Of a DNA stretch of 11,144 bases, positions 5,298 to 11,144 are shown one piece after another; the first letter of the stretch is position 1; each line of letters opens with the position of its first letter. The stretch comes from Thermoplasmata archaeon (GTDB lineage: Archaea > Thermoplasmatota > Thermoplasmata > Thermoplasmatales > Thermoplasmataceae): contig JAJZXT010000074.1 of the NCBI GenBank assembly GCA_021806355.1, positions 1 through 11,144 on the forward strand, written 5' to 3'. The position numbers and the translations under genes were made by a program. The notes beneath the pieces were generated by a model. It was given only the letters and a program-made list of their open reading frames with translations. It searched no databases and had not been told where the DNA came from.

Positions 5298-7682
5298 TCA
5301 ATTATATTTCCGGAAATTCAGGTTTATATCCAGCATTTCAAGTCCCTTGGATACTCCATTGCTGACATCAGGCCCATTCAAGGTTGTTGCCAGTTTCCTT
5401 GCCTTTCTTTCATCGATCAGGCCGAGATATGGCAATGAAACCTGGAAAGCCATTGAAGGCAGTCCTGTACCGGCAAAAGATTTCCTTACAGCATTGATAA
5501 TATATTTGAAAATGCCCAGGACATATTTCCTCGAATCCGGGTTTCTCACCAGCGTAATAATGGCCCATGGAGAATCCTGCGCCTTAATCTCAGATTTCAT
5601 TACCATCTTCATAAGTGCCTTATGGTTATTCTTGCCTCTCATCCAGCCCATTGCAACTACAAGTTTGTTCTTGTCGGTATCATCGGAGGCTTTCGTATAG
5701 GTTTCTTTCAATTCATCAATGGAATCAGAATTCAGGGATTTTGACAAAGCAAGTGCCATTCTGTCTTCTGGCGGGGTGTTGAAATACTCACCGAATTTCA
5801 TTGCTCCGCTTCTTGAATATTCTGGATCGAATATTGCCAGTGATTCCCTTATCTTGACCCGGGTTATTGATTTCAGAGTTTCCTCGCCCTCTTTCTTCTC
5901 TCCCAGTTCCTTTAATATGGAGCGCAAGACATCGAGTGATTGTTTCCTGAATCTGTCTCTGTCATACAGCACCAACATTGCATTTTCCAGGCTTCTCTGT
6001 ACCAATGTTATGATTGGTGTCGTTGCCCCCATGATTAACTGGTTGATAATTTTGAAATATTTATCCACCGTCAGATGGCCAGATATAAGAAGGGAATTTA
6101 TGTCATTTGCAATCTCCGCCCTGTCTATATCAGTGAAATATTGCATGTTTTCATCTAGAGAATTATAGAATTCATCTTCATACAGTACCCTGAAAAATCC
6201 AGTTCCATCAGAGTTAAGCTTGATGTAATCCCCTTTCTCGATCTCAAGCGACCGTGCGTCCATCAGGATCTTCCTCTCTCCTGATTTCCCTTTTATTGTC
6301 AGTGGAATTCTCCAAACTGTATCGGATGACTGATCATTGAGGAAATATCTTCTCTGCTCAAGCTTGAGTTTCCCGCCATATGATGAAACCCTTATTGCAG
6401 GAAGCCCGACTAAATTGATCCAGTCAGACATTATTTCACCAACAGGCATTCCGGATGCCTTTCCCAAGCTGTTCCAGAGATCTGAACCTTCAGCATTGCC
6501 ATATTTGAATTCCTTGAGGTACTCAGAAACACCCTTCCTAAAATTTTCATCTCCGACGTAGCTGTGGATCATTCTCAGGATGCTTCCTCCCTTTCCATAG
6601 CTTATCTCGTCGAATATCTGCTCAATATCATTTGGACTCTCGACCTTCGCGTTTATTGGATGTGTGCTCCTGAGCGAATCGCTTGTCATGGAAGAAACGG
6701 TCTGGGAAATATATGTTGATTTTATAACCTCGAATTCCGGGTGAATAGTATTTAGGCAAAGCATTTCCATGAAAGTTGCGAAACTTTCATTCAGCCATAG
6801 ATCATTCCACCATTTCATCGTTACGAGATTCCCAAACCACTGGTGTGCAAATTCGTGGGCAATCGTCACGGCAATGTTGATTCTGGACTCCAGGTCTGTG
6901 TTGTCGTTGCAGACCAAAGCTTCTTCCCTGAAGGTTATCGCACCCCAGTTTTCCATTGCACCTGCAGCAAAATCCGGAACTGCTATCAGGTGCACTTTGG
7001 GAAGTTCAAACGGTATCCCAAAGTATTTTTCATAAAATTCGAGGCTTTTATAGGCGATTTCCAGCGGATAATCATTGCTGTTCATCCCATTGCCTGGAAT
7101 GGCAAGAATTATCTCTATATCCTTGTACTTCATTGTTTTTTTCTGAAACTTTCCTACTGCTATGTATAGGAGGTATGTGGACATTATAGGAGTGGGAAGA
7201 AATTTTACGGTGGTTGTATTTCCCTCAATTTCCGTTGACTCTACGGGCATATTGCTAATAGCCTCCTTGCCTGATGGTACTTTCATGGTTATTTCGAATA
7301 CCGACTTCATATCTGGCCTGTCAAAGCATGGAAACATCAGGGATGCTCCGTTTGATTCGAACTGTGTCGTGATCATTCTCTTCTCATCTTTACCCGCAAG
7401 ATATGCGCCGGACAAACTATCGGAAAATGGTCTCTGAAACGAGATTTCAACATTGTCGTCTCCCTCCTTCAATCCAGAGATTCTTAATGTCTCCTTTTCG
7501 CTGTCAAGCTCAAACTTAGTATCCAATGTGTTTACCTTAACCGAATTTACGATAATTCCTCTTGAATTCAGGAGTATTTCTTCAGAATCACACTTGAGGG
7601 AAATTGTCTCAGTTCCGTAAAATTGATCTTCTCCTCTTGAAAAGTCCATGTTAATGATATACTTGCTAGGTTTCGCAGCCAT
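5298..7682 (-). CDS. M1-family zinc aminopeptidase, tricorn-interacting factor F2/F3 type
   Basis: 794 aa, close to Thermoplasma F2 and F3 (about 780 aa). The N-terminal beta domain (1-190) carries the M1 signature FPCFDRPDMKSVFE (117-130). The catalytic domain has the substrate-binding GAMEN (241-245), the zinc motif HEFAH (276-280) with third ligand Glu299 in WLNESFATF, and the proton-donating Tyr362 in ISYGKGG. Spacing of HEXXH to Glu (18 residues between) is exact. The C-terminal half is the helical domain of the family. It removes N-terminal residues from short peptides. In Thermoplasma the F1, F2 and F3 peptidases complete degradation of peptides made by proteasome and tricorn. No signal peptide is present, so it acts in the cytosol. 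F2 and F3 cannot be separated by eye. It is transcribed towards the orphan and VAT, from an AT-rich promoter shared back-to-back with the PRC-barrel gene. Confidence 0.95.
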   Translation of the reverse strand: MAAKPSKYIINMDFSRGEDQFYGTETISLKCDSEEILLNSRGIIVNSVKVNTLDTKFELDSEKETLRISGLKEGDDNVEISFQRPFSDSLSGAYLAGKDEKRMITTQFESNGASLMFPCFDRPDMKSVFEITMKVPSGKEAISNMPVESTEIEGNTTTVKFLPTPIMSTYLLYIAVGKFQKKTMKYKDIEIILAIPGNGMNSNDYPLEIAYKSLEFYEKYFGIPFELPKVHLIAVPDFAAGAMENWGAITFREEALVCNDNTDLESRINIAVTIAHEFAHQWFGNLVTMKWWNDLWLNESFATFMEMLCLNTIHPEFEVIKSTYISQTVSSMTSDSLRSTHPINAKVESPNDIEQIFDEISYGKGGSILRMIHSYVGDENFRKGVSEYLKEFKYGNAEGSDLWNSLGKASGMPVGEIMSDWINLVGLPAIRVSSYGGKLKLEQRRYFLNDQSSDTVWRIPLTIKGKSGERKILMDARSLEIEKGDYIKLNSDGTGFFRVLYEDEFYNSLDENMQYFTDIDRAEIANDINSLLISGHLTVDKYFKIINQLIMGATTPIITLVQRSLENAMLVLYDRDRFRKQSLDVLRSILKELGEKKEGEETLKSITRVKIRESLAIFDPEYSRSGAMKFGEYFNTPPEDRMALALSKSLNSDSIDELKETYTKASDDTDKNKLVVAMGWMRGKNNHKALMKMVMKSEIKAQDSPWAIITLVRNPDSRKYVLGIFKYIINAVRKSFAGTGLPSMAFQVSLPYLGLIDERKARKLATTLNGPDVSNGVSKGLEMLDINLNFRKYN

Positions 7683-7701
7683 TATATTTTATATTTATAT
7701 G

Positions 7702-7710
7702 ATATATAAT
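7702..7710 (-). promoter_or_regulatory. TATA box of the aminopeptidase gene
   Basis: ATTATATAT on the minus strand is centred about 24 nt before the ATG at 7682. The whole stretch 7683-7710 is almost pure A/T, so the exact box is uncertain. A leaderless start is likely because there is no purine-rich ribosome site before the ATG. Confidence 0.5.
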
Positions 7711-7753
7711 CTTTAATAGCTTTTCAAGCAATTGATGTTTGTTAACTTTCGAA

Positions 7754-7774
7754 TTTTATAAGTAAAATTATTAA
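7754..7774 (+). promoter_or_regulatory. Promoter of the PRC-barrel gene
   Basis: Two TATA-like elements are visible: TTTTATAAG (7754-7762), the better match, and AAATTATTAA (7765-7774). The second is centred 27 nt before the GTG at 7797 and would give a leaderless mRNA. The first would give a leader of about a dozen bases without a ribosome site. Confidence 0.45.
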
Positions 7775-7796
7775 TCTCCATAGATCATACTGTTTG

Positions 7797-8054
7797 GTGA
7801 ATAGGAAGTTTGCCACAAGATTGATGGATATGCCTTTGGTTACAAGCGAAGGAACAATGATAGGTAGGCTTGATGATATTATAATTGAGGAAGAAACCGG
7901 CGTTATTCACGAACTTTTAATAACACCGACAGGTGAAAAGATAACACACTTCAAGAAGGATCTGAAGGGAAGATACGTTGTTCCCTATACCTATGTCAAG
8001 ATGGGCAAGGATGTATTCGTGATCGAATTGCAACGGGTGCCCAGGCTTGATTAA
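7797..8054 (+). CDS. Small PRC-barrel domain protein
   Basis: 85 aa from GTG 7797; an in-frame TTG directly before it (7794) is the other possible start. The product is a single PRC-barrel: FATRLMDMPLVTSEGTMIG (5-23) opens the six-stranded barrel, then RLDDIIIEEETGVIHELLI, the usual 'strand-acidic turn-TG-strand' pattern, and VVPYTYVKMGKDVFVI at the end, where the family has its conserved Pro before the last strands. PRC barrels occur in RimM, photosynthetic reaction centres and many free-standing archaeal proteins. In haloarchaea, free-standing PRC-barrel proteins (CdpB) take part in FtsZ-based cell division. No membrane segment or nucleic-acid motif is seen, so a small protein-protein adaptor is the best guess. 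It lies 112 bp upstream of the flippase in the same direction. Confidence 0.85.
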   Translation: MNRKFATRLMDMPLVTSEGTMIGRLDDIIIEEETGVIHELLITPTGEKITHFKKDLKGRYVVPYTYVKMGKDVFVIELQRVPRLD

Positions 8055-8107
8055 GGTCACCCCGATCACCTAATAGAATTTTGAATTGCGAAAAACAGTG
8101 TTCAACT

Positions 8108-8125
8108 TGGAAATTTAGATTTCCA
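8108..8125 (+). other. Small hairpin between the PRC-barrel gene and the flippase
   Basis: TGGAAAT (8108-8114) pairs perfectly with ATTTCCA (8119-8125) across a TTAG loop. It has no following T-tract, so it is not a typical terminator. It lies about 40 bp before the flippase coding region and could be a leader structure or a binding site. The rest of the 112-bp gap shows no gene. Confidence 0.35.
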
Positions 8126-8166
8126 TAGAGGAAGGTTAAGCACAGAATTATGTAGTAGTATTACAT

Positions 8167-9705
8167 TTGATACTCGTGAGCGGAGCAAATGAAGGACATT
8201 ATCTAGGCGTGGATGCTGTTTTTCAGTATTCCGGCGCAGGTGCGCAGATTGTCTCCGGTTCAATCTTTTATCTAATAGCCGTCAGGATGTTTTCAACCAC
8301 TGCAATTGGCGCTATAGTTATGTTTGTTGCAATAGTTGGCCTTTTCAACACAATATTTTCATTTGGGTTGGGTACCGCTGCACAGCATTTCACATCATAT
8401 AGTATTGGAAAGGGCGATTATTCTTCGGTAAAGAGAACAGTTTATTCAATAATTGGATACGGGTTTGCCCTTTCTTTAGGTGGATTTGTCACACTTTTCC
8501 TGCTGAGTCCGGAAATCTCAATGATATTCCTCCACACTTCTGGCTATACAACGTTGATAAGGCTCCTCGGCTTTGTCATACTGGGAAATATATTATTTGG
8601 AATAATGAATGGCGCTCTTCTCGGATCGCAGAGTTTCCGGCTTTCTGCACTTATATCCATCTTGATATGGACCATATATTATATGGGGGCAATCAGCCTT
8701 GCAATAGTTTTCCGTTCTCTGGATACGGTTATTTTGGGGTGGGCATTTGGTATTTTTGCCGGTGTTGCTATAGAACTCTTAGCGGTAATTCAAATAATGC
8801 GAAGATTTGAGTCTGGTAAATATAAGAAGAATGCCAATTCCGTATTTGCATATTCACTGCCAGTGCTTCTGTCAAGCCTTATTTCGTATGGAGCGGGATA
8901 CGCAGATCGATTTGTCGTTACAGGATTAACAAGCCTTGCAAACCTTGGAATATATAACTTCTCCCTGTTAATTGCATCCTCAATAGGCTTGATAGCGGCA
9001 CCATTTAACAGCATCCTTATGCCTAAATTTTCTGAGCTCTTCGGTAAAGGAAGAAGAGATGAAATTGCAGAAAATGTCAAGGCATCTTCTCTCCTCCTCA
9101 CATCGATTTACGTTCCGGCTGCCTTGGGAATTGCAGCTCTTGCACCGTCAATCCTTCTTCTTCTGGGAGGCAATCCATCATATGATGAAGGGGCCGAAGC
9201 CCTTATCATTATCATGTTCTTCTCAGCCTTCTTTGTTGGGCAAAATATTCTGTCCCAGGCCATAGCATCTGTGAGACGGACAAAGCTCTTTGTATATACC
9301 AGTTCGGCTGCCCTGGTCGCCAACGTGTTCTTCTCTTTGCTGCTTATCCCACCATTTGGGCTCGAGGGAGCAGCCCTTGGTTTCTCATCAGTCTATGCGG
9401 TTTCCTTCTTCACGTTATATTACTTTGCAAGAAAGGAAAGAATTGTCAGGTTCGATGTCTTCGGAACAGCAAAAATATGGTTTTCATCCATAATTATGCT
9501 GATATCGATCCAGGCACTTCAGTTTCTCATAGGCATTAGCTTAGTCCTCATTCCCGCATATATCTTCGTTGGGATGCTCATATACATTCTGGTCTCAAAA
9601 GCCATTGGCATCTTCAAGAATGAAAACAAGGAAATGATATTGGCTCTATTCCCAAGTAATCTCAAGACAATTCGAAAACTCTTAACGATCCTTATACTTC
9701 ATTAG
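8167..9705 (+). CDS. MOP-superfamily flippase (Wzx/polysaccharide biosynthesis type membrane protein)
   Basis: Up to 512 aa. There is no ATG near the 5' end. The frame opens at TTG 8167, and GTG 8176 is an equally good start that loses three residues; neither has a clear ribosome site. About 14 hydrophobic segments can be counted (roughly 20-40, 47-68, 92-113, 130-152, 160-182, 189-211, 228-245, 259-280, 311-334, 345-365, 376-395, 401-420, 437-458, 461-480), in two similar halves, as in Wzx/MurJ-type flippases. Conserved-looking loops include FGLGTAAQHF (66-75) and the second-half entry SLPVLLSSLISYGAGYADRF, which resembles the family's repeat of the N-terminal bundle. The likely role is moving lipid-linked sugars across the membrane for glycoprotein or glycolipid assembly. 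No glycosyltransferase lies next to it, so the substrate is unknown. Confidence 0.85.
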   Translation: MILVSGANEGHYLGVDAVFQYSGAGAQIVSGSIFYLIAVRMFSTTAIGAIVMFVAIVGLFNTIFSFGLGTAAQHFTSYSIGKGDYSSVKRTVYSIIGYGFALSLGGFVTLFLLSPEISMIFLHTSGYTTLIRLLGFVILGNILFGIMNGALLGSQSFRLSALISILIWTIYYMGAISLAIVFRSLDTVILGWAFGIFAGVAIELLAVIQIMRRFESGKYKKNANSVFAYSLPVLLSSLISYGAGYADRFVVTGLTSLANLGIYNFSLLIASSIGLIAAPFNSILMPKFSELFGKGRRDEIAENVKASSLLLTSIYVPAALGIAALAPSILLLLGGNPSYDEGAEALIIIMFFSAFFVGQNILSQAIASVRRTKLFVYTSSAALVANVFFSLLLIPPFGLEGAALGFSSVYAVSFFTLYYFARKERIVRFDVFGTAKIWFSSIIMLISIQALQFLIGISLVLIPAYIFVGMLIYILVSKAIGIFKNENKEMILALFPSNLKTIRKLLTILILH

Positions 9706-9729
9706 GAGTCCGGGAATAGCATTAGAAAA

Positions 9730-9760
9730 CATTTAAATATAATATAATATTATTTAAATG
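9730..9760. promoter_or_regulatory. Inverted repeat and TATA element upstream of smc
   Basis: CATTTAAATA (9730-9739) and TATTTAAATG (9751-9760) form a perfect 10-bp inverted repeat around an 11-bp all-A/T spacer. The right arm contains TTTAAAT (9753-9759), centred about 28 nt before the ATG at 9784 and 22 nt before an in-frame GTG at 9778, so it probably doubles as the TATA box. A protein bound to the repeat would block TBP. A/T-only sequence makes chance symmetry more likely than usual. Confidence 0.5.
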
Positions 9761-9783
9761 ACAATTGTCGGACGTTAGTGCTC

Positions 9784-11144
9784 ATGTATGTCGAATCACT
9801 GGAAATAGATAATTTCAAATCGTTTGGTAACAAGACAAAAATAGTATTTGACCGGGGATTTACCGTTATAAGTGGTCCCAACGGGAGCGGAAAGAGCAAC
9901 ATTGGTGACGCTTTCTTGTTTGTGCTTGGAACCAGATCATCAAAGACTGTGAGGGCAGACAGGTTAGGAGATCTCTTGCATAGTGGAAAAAGCAGGAGAA
10001 ATTCATGTTCCGTATCAATAAGATTTTCCCCCTCTGAAAATGACCAGATAAAGGAAAATATTGAAATCACAAGAAACATCGAAAGCTCAAACGGAGAGGT
10101 TAAGAGCACATATTTCCTGAACGGGAATCGTGTCAGACATAATGAGATCGAGGAATTTCTTCAGAGTATCGGCCTCCTCCTTGATTCTTACGGTTTTGTC
10201 CTGCAGGGAGATATAAACAGAATAATAGAAATGAGTGGTATCGAAAGAAGAAAACTTCTGGAATCTATCGCAGGCATTGAGGGGTATAATATCCAGATTG
10301 AGAAGGCTAAGATAGACATGGAAAAAATCAACTCAGACATATCGACACTTTCTACGCTTAAAGGAGAAATAGAGGGCAACATGGAAAGGCTCAGTGCTGA
10401 AGTGGAGAGCCTCAGGAAATTCAAGGATAAGGAGAGAAGGCTAAAGTCCCTCAAGGCCACATATCTCGAACTGGAGATAATCGAATGCCGTTCGGAAATA
10501 TCAAAACTGGAAGGGCAAATACTGGTAGCAGAAGAGCAGCTTGGCAAGTACAGGGAAGAAAGGAAGGCTATCCAGGACAACATTTCCACATTGAATGAAA
10601 GGAAGGCGACAGCAGAGAATGGCATTGGCACGGAAACACAGAAGGAATTAAAATCCATAAAGGATAAACTTGAGTCTTTTCTGCTGCAGAAGGCACAGAT
10701 TGACGTTAATATGGACAACTCCAAAATCACCATGTCAGAACTGAGGCTCAGGCTGGAGGAAAAGGAGGAAAGAATAGGAGAGTTAGAAAAGGAAATGGGC
10801 AAAATCGGAAACAAGATTTCCCTCAATGAAGATGAATTGTCAAAAAAAATTGATGAATTAAATAGCGTGAACGAAAAGATCAGCAGCCTTATGCACTCTT
10901 CAACAATAAAATTAACCCGGACAAATGAACTCACAGTCAAGATCAAGGAACTGGAGGCAAAGAAGGGAAAATCTGATGCGGAACGGCATGAAATAGAAAA
11001 GGACGTGGAGAAGCTCAGGAATTTTGTGGAAACACAGAGACTAGAGCTTGGAAAGAAGGAAGAACTCCTGACAAATGCAAAATACCGGATGGCAGAGGCA
11101 AAATGGAAGCTCCAGGAAATGCAGAAAGGTACTTCAGGTAAGAA
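9784..11144 (+). CDS. smc: Chromosome segregation ATPase SMC (N-terminal 453 residues, cut by window edge)
   Basis: From ATG 9784 the frame stays open for 453 codons to the window edge; a GTG two codons upstream (9778) is the other start. The ABC head is clear: MYVESLEIDNFKSF opens the first strand, Walker A is GPNGSGKS (31-38), and the segment FLFVLGTRSSKTVRADR follows it with the basic R-loop region. VLQGDINRII (139-148) is the Q-loop with Gln141. After ERRKLLESIAGIEGY (155-169) the chain becomes a long charged coiled coil (about 170 onwards) with heptad-like Leu/Ile spacing. The hinge, second coil, signature motif and Walker B would lie beyond the edge; archaeal SMCs are usually about 1150-1200 aa. 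SMC dimers with kleisin ScpA fold and separate chromosomes. Rad50 also has such a head and coil, but the VLQGDI Q-loop and following segment are SMC-like. Confidence 0.95.
   Translation, partial: MYVESLEIDNFKSFGNKTKIVFDRGFTVISGPNGSGKSNIGDAFLFVLGTRSSKTVRADRLGDLLHSGKSRRNSCSVSIRFSPSENDQIKENIEITRNIESSNGEVKSTYFLNGNRVRHNEIEEFLQSIGLLLDSYGFVLQGDINRIIEMSGIERRKLLESIAGIEGYNIQIEKAKIDMEKINSDISTLSTLKGEIEGNMERLSAEVESLRKFKDKERRLKSLKATYLELEIIECRSEISKLEGQILVAEEQLGKYREERKAIQDNISTLNERKATAENGIGTETQKELKSIKDKLESFLLQKAQIDVNMDNSKITMSELRLRLEEKEERIGELEKEMGKIGNKISLNEDELSKKIDELNSVNEKISSLMHSSTIKLTRTNELTVKIKELEAKKGKSDAERHEIEKDVEKLRNFVETQRLELGKKEELLTNAKYRMAEAKWKLQEMQKGTSGK

Noticed and set aside
5281..5700. A 139-codon plus-strand frame opposite the C-terminal end of the aminopeptidase
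   Set aside because: The opposite strand is clearly the real gene, with continuous M1 homology features. The frame begins with TTG and lacks a TATA box at the expected distance.
8043..8066. TCACC repeated just after the PRC-barrel stop codon, as a possible regulatory site
   Set aside because: It is a five-base direct repeat only, within the chance level for this length, and it does not form a stem.
10188..10946. A 252-codon open frame on the minus strand inside smc
   Set aside because: It is the reverse of a charged coiled coil: Glu/Lys-rich codons read backwards as Ser/Phe/Leu. It has no start signals and shows no known motif.
1..11144. CRISPR array, insertion sequence, prophage, toxin-antitoxin pair or defence island
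   Set aside because: No regularly spaced repeats, transposase, integrase or paired toxin gene was found. The AbrB-like gene at the left edge could belong to a toxin-antitoxin pair, but its partner would lie outside the window.

Overview
The window looks like ordinary chromosome from a Thermoplasmatales-type archaeon (Thermoplasma/Ferroplasma/Picrophilus/Cuniculiplasma relatives). The main evidence is a full-length VAT-type CDC48 ATPase (747 aa) close to an M1 aminopeptidase of the size and motif set of the tricorn-interacting factors F2/F3, a pairing typical of that order. Archaeal gene control supports this: several genes have a TATA-like box about 24-27 nt before the start codon and no Shine-Dalgarno site in front of it, as expected for leaderless mRNAs. 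A type II tRNA-Leu without an encoded CCA and an archaeal-type SMC also fit. No mobile element, CRISPR array, phage gene or obvious foreign island was seen.

Layout. Positions 1-153 (minus) hold the N-terminal part of an AbrB/SpoVT-type looped-hinge protein that runs off the left edge. Positions 277-361 (minus) are tRNA-Leu(UAG) with its own TATA box. Positions 551-1132 (plus) encode an isochorismatase-fold protein that seems to have lost the catalytic Cys and Asp. It converges, 17 bp apart, on a DAO-type FAD oxidoreductase (1150-2421, minus). A 141-bp divergent promoter region with a 7-bp inverted repeat separates that gene from VAT (2563-4806, plus). A 124-aa orphan follows (4884-5258, plus), then the F2/F3-like aminopeptidase in the opposite direction (5298-7682, minus). 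A second divergent, AT-rich promoter region leads to a small PRC-barrel protein (7797-8054, plus), a 14-segment MOP-superfamily flippase (about 8167-9705, plus), and the first 453 codons of smc (9784 to the right edge, plus).

How the genes may work together. The clearest theme is protein breakdown. VAT ends in Leu-Tyr-Gln, a hydrophobic-Tyr-X tail of the kind used to dock on the 20S proteasome, and the aminopeptidase next door would trim the peptides that proteasome and tricorn release. The orphan between them is a guilt-by-association candidate only. The right-hand part joins envelope glycan export (flippase), chromosome organisation (SMC) and a PRC-barrel protein of a kind linked to cell division in haloarchaea, but nothing in the sequence proves these act together. 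I did not find a clearly new multi-gene system. The best leads are the probable pseudoenzyme, the orphan between VAT and the aminopeptidase, and the inverted repeats at the promoters.
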